Source: JACMLD01 sp047602295 (lineage in GTDB: Bacteria > Bacteroidota > Bacteroidia > Chitinophagales > Chitinophagaceae). From it: 64,000 nt of DNA. This document shows, piece after piece, positions 44,145 to 52,967 of this stretch; position 1 is the stretch's first letter, and each line of letters opens with the position of its first letter. The position numbers and the translations under genes are program-made. The stretch covers positions 2,542,001 to 2,606,000 of the forward strand of contig JASGHP010000001.1 in the NCBI GenBank assembly GCA_047602295.1. Reading direction: 5' to 3'. A model generated the notes under the pieces. The model was not told the origin of the DNA. It searched no databases and was given only the letters and a program-made list of their open reading frames with translations.

Positions 44145-44915
44145 ATGAATAATTTCTACCTGCTAAATGTTTTTGATTCATTTTCTACTACACAATGGTT
44201 GCTGATTGGCCTGGCTGCGTTTATCATCGGTTTATCTAAAGCAGGATTGAAAGGCATTGACATGCTGAATGTAACTTTAATGGCAATTGTATTTGGTGGT
44301 AAAGCATCTACTGGCATTGTATTGCCCTTGCTTTGTTCGGCAGATATTATGGCGGTATTGTATTATCATCGTCATGCACAATGGAAACTTTTCTGGCGAT
44401 TGGTACCCTGGATGATGGTTGGAATAATCATAGGTGTATTTACAGGTAAAGATTTAAATGAAGTTTATTTCAGGAAGATAATGGCCATCATTATTATGCT
44501 TACGGTGGTTATTATGATTGTAATGGAATGGAGAAAGACTTTGCTGGTGCCCGGCAATAAATTTTTTGCTGTGGGTACTGGTCTTGCTGCGGGCTTTACT
44601 ACCATGATTGGCAATTTAGGTGGAGCGTTTGCCAATATTTATTTCCTGGGCATGCAGGCTGCAAAAAATAATTTCATTGGCACAGCAGCCTGGGTATTTC
44701 TTGCCATGAATTTTTTTAAATTGCCTTTCCAGGTATTTTACTGGAAGAACATAAACCTGTCAACGTTATCAACCGATCTTGTTTTGCTGCCGGCACTGGC
44801 CATTGGTTTTTGGGCAGGTTTAAAAATTGTTGCCAAACTAAAAGACGATAGCTATCGCAAACTGGTAATTGTATTAACATTGATAGGAGCGGTGTTTATA
44901 TTTTTGAGAAGATGA
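44145..44915 (+). CDS. Sulfite exporter TauE/SafE family membrane protein
   Basis: A 256-residue inner-membrane protein with about eight hydrophobic segments and the family pattern GLAAFIIGLSKAGLKG near the start and GLAAGFTTMIGNLGGAFANIYFL in the second half. TauE/SafE proteins export sulfite or organosulfonates, though many members are uncharacterised. It follows the ABC ATPase by 27 bp, so cotranscription is likely. Confidence 0.93.
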   Translation: MNNFYLLNVFDSFSTTQWLLIGLAAFIIGLSKAGLKGIDMLNVTLMAIVFGGKASTGIVLPLLCSADIMAVLYYHRHAQWKLFWRLVPWMMVGIIIGVFTGKDLNEVYFRKIMAIIIMLTVVIMIVMEWRKTLLVPGNKFFAVGTGLAAGFTTMIGNLGGAFANIYFLGMQAAKNNFIGTAAWVFLAMNFFKLPFQVFYWKNINLSTLSTDLVLLPALAIGFWAGLKIVAKLKDDSYRKLVIVLTLIGAVFIFLRR

Positions 44916-44922
44916 GAGAAAG

Positions 44923-45088
44923 TTGTAAGTTTTAAGTGATAAGTTGTAAGTAGCAAAGCCGCATAGCTCTAGCTACAAGCTGCAAGCTTGTTTTGAGCAA
45001 GCAATGAAATTCATTTTATAAAAGGTAATTTACAAAGGAAAGCTTGCAGCTAATAACTTGTAGCTTGCAGCTAACGGCTAGCAGCTTT
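44923..45088. repeat. TTAAGT-type and AGCTGC-type repeats
   Basis: TTGTAAGTTTTAAGTGATAAG (split TTGTAAG and TTTTAAGTGATAAG) at 44923-44952 is followed by AGCTACAAGCTGCAAGCTTG at about 44972-44990 and by GCTTGCAGCTAATAACTTG and TAGCTTGCAGCTAACGGC up to 45088. The two AGCT stretches are partly inverted. Both repeat types sit together in one gap. Confidence 0.65.
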
Positions 45089-45094
45089 AAAAAT

Positions 45095-45373
45095 ATGGAC
45101 AAACTTTCATTCTGGCACAAGCTTGCATTCATTGCCAATATATGTTGGGTGCTTACCTGGTTAATCAGGTACAACCTGTTTATGCCAAATAAAGAAATAC
45201 AATCCACCATTATTGTTACAGGAATGCTGGTGGCAATTGTAGTGAACTTTCTTGTAAACATCGTTTCAGGGTTTTATTGGTCAAGGAAAAAATTAACAGG
45301 CAAAGTGCCGCATTGGCTGGCCATTGTAAACTTTATTTTCTTAATTGCTCAATTGTATATTTATATCAAATGA
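45095..45373 (+). CDS. Small three-helix membrane protein
   Basis: A 92-residue protein with about three transmembrane helices (FIANICWVLTWLI, IIVTGMLVAIVVNFLVNIVSGFYW and HWLAIVNFIFLIAQLYIYI). No family is recognised. Its TGA stop overlaps the ATG of the queuosine-precursor transporter gene, which implies coupled translation. The start at 45095 is the ATG that gives a sensible N-terminus; an upstream frame begins in the repeat at 45044 and is rejected. Confidence 0.7.
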   Translation: MDKLSFWHKLAFIANICWVLTWLIRYNLFMPNKEIQSTIIVTGMLVAIVVNFLVNIVSGFYWSRKKLTGKVPHWLAIVNFIFLIAQLYIYIK

Positions 45374-46152
45374 TACACGGCATACTTAAAGACAAACCAA
45401 CCAAACTGTTTATTTTTTTTACTGCTTTTTTTGTAGCCAATGCACTGATTGCAGAGTGTATTGGCACAAAAATATTTTCGCTTGAAAAGCTTTTCGGCGC
45501 ACAGCCACTTAGCTTTTCTTTATTGGGTGAAAGCGGTCTTGCATTAAGTTTAACCTGTGGTGTATTGCTCTGGCCGCTGGAGTTTGTAATGACGGATATT
45601 GTAAACGAGTATTACGGACCCAAAGCTGTTCGCCGCATTTCATACATCGCGGTAGCGCTTATTTCTTATGCGTTCCTCATGTTTTATATGGCTATGCATG
45701 TGCCTGCTGCAGATTTTTGGTATGGCACTGGCGCAAGCGATGGTGTGCCCGATATGTCGAAAGCATTCAACTCTATATTTGGCCAGGGTATGTGGATTAT
45801 TTTTGGAAGCCTCACCGCATTCTTAGTAAGCCAGATTGTGGATGTAACGGTTTTTCATCGCATCAAAAGAGCAACCGGCGAGAAAAAAGTTTGGCTGCGT
45901 GCAACAGGCTCAACATTGGTATCTCAACTGGTAGATAGTTTTATTGTACTGTTCATCGCTTTTAAAATAGGAAAGGGTTGGAGCATGCAAAAAGTACTGG
46001 CTATTGGTATGGTGAATTATGCATACAAATCTGTAGTTGCTGTTATACTCACTCCGCTTATTTATTTTATTGAGGGAAGGATAGAAAAATACCTTGGTCA
46101 TGATGTAACAAAGCAAATGAAGTTAGCGGCCATGGGCAAGACGGAAGCTTAG
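45370..46152 (+). CDS. yhhQ: Queuosine precursor transporter (YhhQ/Vut_1 family)
   Basis: A ~260-residue membrane protein that takes up queuosine precursors (preQ1/preQ0 or queuine-type bases) for tRNA modification. Family marks include TAFFVANALIAECIGTKIF at the start, GVLLWPLEFVMTDIVNEYYG, the SLTAFLVSQIVDVTVFHRIK segment, and KVWLRATGSTLVSQLVDSF. About six to seven helices are seen. It overlaps the upstream small membrane protein gene by 4 bp (ATGA). Confidence 0.92.
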   Translation: MIHGILKDKPTKLFIFFTAFFVANALIAECIGTKIFSLEKLFGAQPLSFSLLGESGLALSLTCGVLLWPLEFVMTDIVNEYYGPKAVRRISYIAVALISYAFLMFYMAMHVPAADFWYGTGASDGVPDMSKAFNSIFGQGMWIIFGSLTAFLVSQIVDVTVFHRIKRATGEKKVWLRATGSTLVSQLVDSFIVLFIAFKIGKGWSMQKVLAIGMVNYAYKSVVAVILTPLIYFIEGRIEKYLGHDVTKQMKLAAMGKTEA

Positions 46153-46509
46153 TGAGAAAGCTGCAAGTCATTAGTTACAAGCTACAAGCCTGAAAAGCCA
46201 TGAGCTATTAGCATTGAGCTGTGAGCCTTTTGCATCTATAACAAGAAAGGTTCTTGTCTGAACTCCCGACGCGGCGTCGGGACAAGCTATGAATTGTTTG
46301 ACTAAAGGATTGACAGGATTTTTGTTCGCGGCAATTTTACCACAAAGGTGCAGGAGGTTTTCACAGAGGAGAAAGAGAGCAGCGTCTGAGTTATTGTCTA
46401 TCGAAAGTTGCAAATAGTCAGCCACCACTCACGACTGACCACTCACGACTCACGTTTTCGACGCAAACGCATTTATCACATTTCCACATTTCCACATTTC
46501 CACATTTTC
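46152..46509. repeat. Stack of dispersed repeats between convergent genes
   Basis: In order: AGCT-type words (46153-46228), an inverted partial copy of repeat B (46257-46311) including the palindrome CCCGACGCGGCGTCGGG, an inverted copy of the composite repeat (46318-46460) with TTCGCGGCAATTTTACCAC and the CACTCACGACTGACCACTCA words, and three ACATTTCC units (46478-46505). No gene is supported in this 358-bp gap. Confidence 0.8.
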
Positions 46510-47010
46510 TTATAATTTCTTCTCCATCACATAATCATTCATAAAATAACCATTGCCAATATCAATGTCTTCTTCTCCAATAATAGCAAAGCCAAGTTTC
46601 TGGTAAAATGAAATGGCTTTATTGTGGCGGTTTACATTCAGCAATAGTGCTTTGGCTTTTTGCGGTTGAATTTCTTCTATCACTGCATCTATTAATGCTC
46701 GTCCAAGACCTTTGCCTTGTATGTTGGTGTCTACGTATAATTTTTGCAATTTGAATACGCCGGGTTTGCTGGATTGTGAAAACGATGCAAAACCAACAGG
46801 CTCTTCTTCCAGCTCTGCTATTAAAAAAACGTGTTGTTGCTGCATTTGTTTTTTCAATGATGCAGGGCTGTAGATCATTTGCAACATGTATTGCAACTGT
46901 GCTTCTGTTAAGATCTTGCCATAGGTTTGTGACCATATGCTATGCGCTAAAAAACCAATCGTATTGATATCTTCAGCGGTAGCGTGCCGTATTTCTATAT
47001 CATTCTCCAT
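46510..47010 (-). CDS. GNAT family N-acetyltransferase
   Basis: A 166-residue acetyltransferase using acetyl-CoA. The GNAT core has the strand LYVDTNIQGKGLGRALIDAVIEEI with the pyrophosphate loop QGKGLG at ~residues 98-103, then KALLLNVNRHNKAISFYQKLGFAIIGEEDI. This resembles the amino-acid/polyamine or antibiotic acetyltransferase subset, but no substrate can be named. The PrsW gene starts 8 bp upstream on the same strand. Confidence 0.93.
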   Translation of the reverse strand: MENDIEIRHATAEDINTIGFLAHSIWSQTYGKILTEAQLQYMLQMIYSPASLKKQMQQQHVFLIAELEEEPVGFASFSQSSKPGVFKLQKLYVDTNIQGKGLGRALIDAVIEEIQPQKAKALLLNVNRHNKAISFYQKLGFAIIGEEDIDIGNGYFMNDYVMEKKL

Positions 47011-47018
47011 AGCTGTTT

Positions 47019-47744
47019 TTATAATTGCTGGTTTCTTTTTTCAAAATCAAGACGAGACCGCTCTCTGTGCAGCCTGATGGCCCTTAGGCTGAATCGTACT
47101 GCAAAATAATAAGAAACAATTGCACCCATGAAAAGCAAGCCCTGGCTTACATACTGTTTTACATAAATGCTGTCTTGCAAAAACAAAAAGAAATCGAATG
47201 AGCCGTGAAAGATTATGGCTACAGCAATTCCGGTAATAAGGTAAGCGGTAGATTTTTCTTTATTGAATTTTGCAAGGCCTATAAAATAACCCATTACTGT
47301 ACCAAATGCCGCATGTGCCGGCACAGAGAGAAACATGCGCAGTATGGCTGTACCTATGCCATGCTGCTGCACGTAGCCAATGTTTTCTAATGTTGCAAAG
47401 CCCATGGCTACCATTACAGAATAAATGATGCCATCAAAGGGTTCATCAAAATTTTTTTTAGGGTAGGCATACCATTTTACCATGGCAAACTTGCAACCTT
47501 CTTCGCTGGCTGCCACAATAACAAAGGCAAAGAATGCATAGTAAAGAACAGAAGAATAACCATTGGTATTGCCAAAAATAATACCCCCAAGTTTTTCAAG
47601 AAGAATGGCCGGTACAGTGCTAAGCATACCCAGTAAAAATGATACCAGCAAATATTTTTTGGGTTCTTTATCGTAACTGTCTTTGCGATAGATGTATATA
47701 ATGATGGCCAAAGCAGGTGCAATGGACAAGGCTAAAAGAAGCAT
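47019..47744 (-). CDS. prsW: PrsW family intramembrane metalloprotease
   Basis: A 241-residue multi-helix membrane protein. PrsW motifs are visible: EExxK as Glu81-Glu82-Gly-Cys-Lys85, FATLENIGY in the next helix, and HAAFGTVMGYFIGLAKF. In Bacillus, PrsW performs site-1 cleavage of an anti-sigma factor; in Bacteroidota the target is unknown. The gene overlaps nothing and is 8 bp upstream of the GNAT gene. Confidence 0.9.
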   Translation of the reverse strand: MLLLALSIAPALAIIIYIYRKDSYDKEPKKYLLVSFLLGMLSTVPAILLEKLGGIIFGNTNGYSSVLYYAFFAFVIVAASEEGCKFAMVKWYAYPKKNFDEPFDGIIYSVMVAMGFATLENIGYVQQHGIGTAILRMFLSVPAHAAFGTVMGYFIGLAKFNKEKSTAYLITGIAVAIIFHGSFDFFLFLQDSIYVKQYVSQGLLFMGAIVSYYFAVRFSLRAIRLHRERSRLDFEKRNQQL

Positions 47745-47828
47745 GTAGTTTTTTAGTTAATATTCGCAACAATTTACAAAGGGTAACTTATATTTAAGGA
47801 TAAGTTGAAAAATATTCTTCCCTGTTAT

Positions 47829-50639
47829 ATGAAGCTATTCTTTTGCGTTGTTTTTTGTTTGTTAACGATAGGTGTTTTGCAAGCCCAGCGCTTTGGGGGC
47901 AATCCGTTGTCTGTAAAGTGGCAACAAGTAAATAGTAATGCAGCAAGGGTTATTTATCCGCGTGGCATGGATTCAGCAGCCCTACGTGTGGCGGCAGTAA
48001 CAACAGCGCTTAGCAATGCAACACTTTCCACCATTGGGCACCAACAGCAAAAGGTAAGTATTGTGTTACACCCCAATACGATTGTCTCAAATGGCTATGT
48101 AGCGCTTGGGCCTTTCCGCAGTGAATTTTATCTTTCTCCATCTCCCAATAGTTTTGAACTGGGTAGCCTGCGCTGGCAGGATATGCTGGCCGTGCATGAG
48201 TACAGGCATGTGGAGCAATACAATAATTTCAATGTTGGCTTATCGCATGCATTTCGTATTGTGTTTGGACAGCAGGGGCAAGAGCTGGCCAATGCACTGG
48301 CTATTCCCAATTGGTTTTGGGAAGGTGATGCCGTTTTCCAGGAAACACTGGTAACGCAGCAGGGCAGGGGGCGTTTGCCATTCTTTTATAATGATTATCG
48401 TTCGTTGTGGCTGGCTGGTAAAAATTACAGTTACATGAAATTGCGCAATGGTTCATTGCGAGATTTTACACCTGATCATTACCGCCTGGGTTATATGATG
48501 GTGGCTTACGGAAGAGAAAAGTATGGTGATAGCCTATGGAGAAACATTACACATGAAGCTGCTGCTTTTAAAGGTTTGTTTTATCCCTTTCAGCGAGCGG
48601 TGAAAAAATACACCGATAAAAGTTTTACAGACTTCAGAACAGATGCGATGAATTATTTCAAAGCGCAATCTGCTGCTGAGCAACCTAATGTTGCAAAACA
48701 CAAACATTTCCTGGCCGACCAGGAGTTTCCGGCTTATACAACCGACGAACAAAGCATTGTTTACGTAAAAAGCAGTTATAAAAAACTTGTTTCATTTATA
48801 GAAAAGACGGGTAATGAAGAAAGATTGATTCGTGTACGTGATGTTTCAACCGACAATCAGTTCTCGTATCAAAATGGAAAAATAGTATACGCTTCTTACA
48901 GGCCCGCTGTCAGATGGGCATGGAATGATTATAATGAACTACAGGTATTGGATGTATCCAGTGGCGTGCAAAAGACTATTACGCATCACACGAAATATTT
49001 TTCGCCTTCCTTTAGCCCCAACGGACAAAGTATAGTTGCCGTAGATGTTCAACCGGGCAAACAAAGCGTATTGCATTTGCTGAACACTGATAACGGTGCG
49101 GTAGAGAAAGTGCTGCCAAACCCTGACAGTCTTTTCTACACCTATCCCAAATATGTAAACGAAAAAAAACTGGTAGCTGCTGTTAGAAAAATGTCTGGTA
49201 GTATGGCATTGGCATTGATTGATATTGCTGATGGAAGTACTATCTATCTTACACCACCCGTTTATCGCGTAATGGGCAATCCAACTGTGCAGCACGATAC
49301 AATTTATTTTAGCGCAGCAGATAATGGATACGATAGGTTGTTTGCATATACATTATCTGATAGAAAGTTGTATCAATTGTCTATTATTACCAATGGCATT
49401 GGTGCTTATCAGCCTGCTGTAAAAGGCAATAAAATAATGTTTACCAGTTTCACCGCAGACGGGTATCGTTTACAGGAAGCTGTGGCTAACACACTTGGTT
49501 GGAATGTTGTGAACAATGAACGCTGGGAGCAGCCCATCAATAATTTTAAAATAAATTTTAGTCGCAATAGCGCTGCCGGTTTATTGGCAAGTGTGCCTGC
49601 TGCCGCAAACATTACGCCACAAAAATATCCGGCTACTTATCGTCTTTTTAACTTTCATAGCTTATTGCCTTATTTGCAAGACCCCGATTACCAGCTTTCT
49701 TTAGTGGGTAATAATGTACTTAATACGATGCAATCTGAAGTGTTTGTTGGCTACAATCGCAATGAGCAGTATAAGCAGGTGGGTACTAATCTTACCTATG
49801 GCGGTTTATTTCCTTATCTGAATCTTGGAGCCAGTTATATTTTTGATCGCAGATCTTTCCTGGATATTAGCCACCCTGTTTATTGGAATGAAGGGCAGGT
49901 AAACGCCGGGTTGAGCGTGCCATTAAACTTAAGCAAGGGCAGAAGCATTATCAATCTTACTATGGGTGCAGACTATGTGTTTAAGAATGTAATGTTTACC
50001 GGTTTGTACAAAGACACGTTTGCCAGTTATCATTTGGGGTATATCAATAGTTATATTTCATTCACGCACCAGATACAACAAGCGAGACAACATATCTATC
50101 CAAGGTTTGCTCAATCCATCTACATCAATTACCGTGATGCTGTGGAAGCAAGGACAGCAAGACAATTTTTAGCAGTGGGCAATTTTTATTTTCCGGGCTT
50201 GGCGCAAAGCCACAATATTGTGATAGGGCTTGCTTATCAAAGCAGGGATACATTGAATCAGTATTATTATTCCAACAGTTTTCCTTTTTCAAGAGGATAT
50301 GAGTCGCCCAATTTGCGCAGTATGTATAAATGGAGCGCCAATTATCATTTACCGCTTTTATATCCCGACTGGGGTTTTGGCAACATCGTATATTTTCAGC
50401 GCATACGTGCAAATGCTTTTTACGATTATACCATGGGCAATGTGCGTTATCGAAATGGCTATTTTGATACCAAGTTCAGATCAACTGGTGGTGAAATGTT
50501 TTTTGATACCAAGTGGTGGAATGAACTCTCGGTAACCTTTGGCATTCGTTACAGTCATTTATTAGATGCAGACTTGTTTGGTGGCACCGGCTCTGAGAGG
50601 ATTGAATTTGTGTTGCCGGTTAATCTCTTTCAGAGATAG
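47829..50639 (+). CDS. Outer-membrane peptidase-MA / beta-propeller / barrel protein
   Basis: A 936-residue exported protein (signal FFCVVFCLLTIGVLQAQ). The N-terminal ~200 residues are a gluzincin peptidase-MA-like unit: HEYRH (His123, Glu124, His127) and, 37 residues further, WEGDAVFQE with Glu165 as the third ligand. Residues ~285-530 show TolB/WD40-like propeller repeats (FSPNGQSIVAVDVQPGKQSVLHL; given as FSPNGQSIVAVD). The C-terminal ~350 residues alternate aromatic strands (LTYGGLFPYLNLGASYIFDR, SLPF-type turns) and end in VLPVNLFQR, consistent with an outer-membrane barrel. The frame starts with a TTG at 47805; the ATG at 47829 is preferred. Substrate unknown. Confidence 0.8.
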   Translation: MKLFFCVVFCLLTIGVLQAQRFGGNPLSVKWQQVNSNAARVIYPRGMDSAALRVAAVTTALSNATLSTIGHQQQKVSIVLHPNTIVSNGYVALGPFRSEFYLSPSPNSFELGSLRWQDMLAVHEYRHVEQYNNFNVGLSHAFRIVFGQQGQELANALAIPNWFWEGDAVFQETLVTQQGRGRLPFFYNDYRSLWLAGKNYSYMKLRNGSLRDFTPDHYRLGYMMVAYGREKYGDSLWRNITHEAAAFKGLFYPFQRAVKKYTDKSFTDFRTDAMNYFKAQSAAEQPNVAKHKHFLADQEFPAYTTDEQSIVYVKSSYKKLVSFIEKTGNEERLIRVRDVSTDNQFSYQNGKIVYASYRPAVRWAWNDYNELQVLDVSSGVQKTITHHTKYFSPSFSPNGQSIVAVDVQPGKQSVLHLLNTDNGAVEKVLPNPDSLFYTYPKYVNEKKLVAAVRKMSGSMALALIDIADGSTIYLTPPVYRVMGNPTVQHDTIYFSAADNGYDRLFAYTLSDRKLYQLSIITNGIGAYQPAVKGNKIMFTSFTADGYRLQEAVANTLGWNVVNNERWEQPINNFKINFSRNSAAGLLASVPAAANITPQKYPATYRLFNFHSLLPYLQDPDYQLSLVGNNVLNTMQSEVFVGYNRNEQYKQVGTNLTYGGLFPYLNLGASYIFDRRSFLDISHPVYWNEGQVNAGLSVPLNLSKGRSIINLTMGADYVFKNVMFTGLYKDTFASYHLGYINSYISFTHQIQQARQHIYPRFAQSIYINYRDAVEARTARQFLAVGNFYFPGLAQSHNIVIGLAYQSRDTLNQYYYSNSFPFSRGYESPNLRSMYKWSANYHLPLLYPDWGFGNIVYFQRIRANAFYDYTMGNVRYRNGYFDTKFRSTGGEMFFDTKWWNELSVTFGIRYSHLLDADLFGGTGSERIEFVLPVNLFQR

Positions 50640-50760
50640 AGAAAGTTTTAAGTGGTAAGTTTTACGTTTTAAGTTCCCACGTGATGCTTGCTACTAAAGT
50701 ATAAAAGTCTCTTGCCGCGAAATGCTTAAAACTTACGACTTATCACTTACAACTTCCTTT
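50640..50760. repeat. Inverted TTAAGT-type repeat between convergent genes
   Basis: AAGTTTTAAGTGGTAAG at ~50642-50660 and CTTAAAACTTACGACTTATC at ~50724-50745 face each other, so they may form a terminator-like fold for both the barrel gene and lspA. It overlaps the lspA 3' end. Confidence 0.6.
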
Positions 50761-51239
50761 TTCTTCCATTGCATAAATAACAGCATAAACACACCAGTGG
50801 TTACATAAAGATCTGCTACATTGAATATGCCGGTGCGCAGGTTGTTGATGCCAACATTCATAAAGTCAGTAACATGGCGGTTGTACAACATGCGGTCAAT
50901 AATGTTGCCGAGACCACCAGCGCAGATTAATAAAAAAGGAAAAACATCTTTAAAACTTTGTGTGGCTGTTTTCCTGATGGCATAAACAAACAATCCCATC
51001 AAAAAAATCAGGGGCAATACATTCATCAGCCAGAAACTCATGGTAGGCGACCAGTCATCTCCAAAACTTAAAAATGCACCTGTGTTTTCTACATAATCCA
51101 GGCGGAATGTGTCATGATAATAAGAAAGCATGGGCTTGTCTTTAAGATGCGCTTTTGCCAGTTCTTTTGTTACCTGGTCGCAACCGATAAAGACAATAGA
51201 AAGTGTGCAGAATAAAATTATTTTAAGTCGCCTGGTCAT
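50733..51239 (-). CDS. lspA: Lipoprotein signal peptidase (LspA, SPase II)
   Basis: A 168-residue inner-membrane aspartic peptidase that removes lipoprotein signal peptides after diacylglyceryl transfer. The four-helix form is visible. The catalytic pair is Asp115 (GNIIDRMLY) and Asp143 (FNVADLYV); VENTGAFLSFG is also a family motif. It follows the many lipoprotein genes of this window only by chance. The assignment is secure. Confidence 0.96.
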   Translation of the reverse strand: MTRRLKIILFCTLSIVFIGCDQVTKELAKAHLKDKPMLSYYHDTFRLDYVENTGAFLSFGDDWSPTMSFWLMNVLPLIFLMGLFVYAIRKTATQSFKDVFPFLLICAGGLGNIIDRMLYNRHVTDFMNVGINNLRTGIFNVADLYVTTGVFMLLFMQWKKKEVVSDKS

Positions 51240-51282
51240 ACAATGATTCAGTCTTGTTGGTATGCAAAGCTAAGAAATGTAA

Positions 51283-51323
51283 AGAAAGCTGCTAGCCATT
51301 AGCTGCAAGCTGCAAGCTTTCTT
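51283..51323. repeat. AGCTGC-type inverted repeat
   Basis: The short copy has arms GAAAGCT and AGCTTTC around GCTAGCCATTAGCTGC-like sequence. It can form one hairpin in the gap upstream of lspA. Further on (51434-51490) an AATCCT word is repeated several times (AATCCTAACAATCCTATTAA). Confidence 0.65.
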
Positions 51324-51523
51324 CAGCAAATTATGGACTTTTAATTGAAACAAAATGCTCGGCCTCTTTCTGGTATTAAAGCAAGAAAGGTAAAACCAAA
51401 CGGCTTGAAGATAATAGTTTGCACTTTCTTCAAAATAATCCTAACAATCCTATTAATCCTGGAAATCCTGGTCTAAATCCTAGATAGGATTGACTTATCT
51501 TGTTGCCAAATATTGAATGCGAT

Positions 51524-52936
51524 ATGAAAAAAACAGTCTTGTTGCTTGTTCTTTTTTACTTAACGATAGCCTCAACTTATGGCCAGTCATTATGGACGCA
51601 TGGGCAGCTTAAAGTGAGTCCGGATGGGCATTACCTGCAGTTTAGTGATGGTACAGGTTTTTTTTGGTTGGGAGATACAGGGTGGGAACTTTTTCACCGG
51701 CTAAAAAAAGAGGAAGTAGAAAATTATTTAGAGAACAGGCGTCGCAAAGGTTTCAATGTAATACAAGCTGTGGCATTAGCAGAATTTGATGGTATACATA
51801 AAGCAAATCAATACGGAGAAGCGCCATTAAAAAATGCTGATCCATTGCAACCCAATGAAAAATATTTTGTGTGGATGGATACGGTGATCAATATAGCAAA
51901 GCGTAAGGGTTTATTCATTGGTCTTTTGCCTACATGGGGCGATAAGGTAACAGAGAAATGGGGTGCCGGTCCTGCGGTTTTCAATAAAGACAATGCATAT
52001 GCTTACGGTGCGTGGATAGGTAAACGTTATGCTGCTTATCCAAACATAATCTGGATATTGGGTGGCGACAGGCCTGCTGTAAAAGATAGCAACGACTGGC
52101 GGCCTATCTGGAGGGCAATGGCAAAAGGAATATTAGACGCCACTGATAACAAAGCGCTCATCACTTATCATCCGCAGGGAGGTAAAAAATCTACTTCACA
52201 GATCATACACAATGAAGATTGGCTTAACATCAATATGTTTCAAAGTGGTCATGGCGATGGGCATGATGTAACTGCGTGGGAGTGGGTGGCCCGCGACAGG
52301 GCATTGTCTCCCACCAAACCTACATTGGATGCAGAGCCCAATTATGAAGATCATCCGGTAAATCCTTGGCCTACCTGGAATCCTGCTAATGGTTATTTTA
52401 ATGATTATGATGTACGCAAGCAAACGTATAGAACAGTATTTGCAGGAGCTTGTGGTGTTACTTATGGTCATCATTCTGTTTGGCAATTCTGGAGTCCGAG
52501 AGAAGAAGTAATCAATCATGCAAAGATGTATTGGACAGAAGCAATTGACAGGCCGGGTGCTTTCCAGGTTGGTTATTTGCGCAGGCTGATAGAATCTCGA
52601 GGCATACTGAACCGCATACCAGATGATGCTGTTATTGTAGAAGGGCAGGGAGAAAAAGGAGCGCATATGGTAGCGTTCAGGGATGGAGACAATAATTATG
52701 GAATGGTATATTTGCCCATCGGCAAAACCATTACCGTAAATGGTTCGTTTATTGCGGCTGATAAAATTATGGCATGGTGGTTTAATACAAGAACAGGTAA
52801 AGCAACAAAGATTGGATTGCAAAACAAATCTGATAAGATGCAGTTTACGCCACCTGCAACCGGAGAAGGAAATGATTGGGTGTTGGTATTGGATAATCCA
52901 TCAAAACATTTCTCCGAGCCAGGAAGTACTAAATAA
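51524..52936 (+). CDS. GH140 (DUF4038) glycoside hydrolase
   Basis: A 470-residue exported protein with signal peptide (TVLLLVLFYLTIASTYG). GH140/DUF4038 start DGTGFFWLGDTGWELFHRL, the barrel stretch IIWILGGDRPAV, HDVTAWEWVARDRALSPTKPTLDAEPNYEDHP (key: EWVARDRAL, DAEPNYE), and the C-terminal DUF5060/Ig-like tail NYGMVYLPIGKTITVNG are present. GH140 includes apiosidases that act on rhamnogalacturonan II. The frame begins at a TTG (51500); the ATG at 51524 gives the clean signal. The semialdehyde dehydrogenase gene begins 31 bp later. Confidence 0.9.
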   Translation: MKKTVLLLVLFYLTIASTYGQSLWTHGQLKVSPDGHYLQFSDGTGFFWLGDTGWELFHRLKKEEVENYLENRRRKGFNVIQAVALAEFDGIHKANQYGEAPLKNADPLQPNEKYFVWMDTVINIAKRKGLFIGLLPTWGDKVTEKWGAGPAVFNKDNAYAYGAWIGKRYAAYPNIIWILGGDRPAVKDSNDWRPIWRAMAKGILDATDNKALITYHPQGGKKSTSQIIHNEDWLNINMFQSGHGDGHDVTAWEWVARDRALSPTKPTLDAEPNYEDHPVNPWPTWNPANGYFNDYDVRKQTYRTVFAGACGVTYGHHSVWQFWSPREEVINHAKMYWTEAIDRPGAFQVGYLRRLIESRGILNRIPDDAVIVEGQGEKGAHMVAFRDGDNNYGMVYLPIGKTITVNGSFIAADKIMAWWFNTRTGKATKIGLQNKSDKMQFTPPATGEGNDWVLVLDNPSKHFSEPGSTK

Positions 52937-52967
52937 CTTTTTTTGATTTTATAAAATTTTAGCAACG

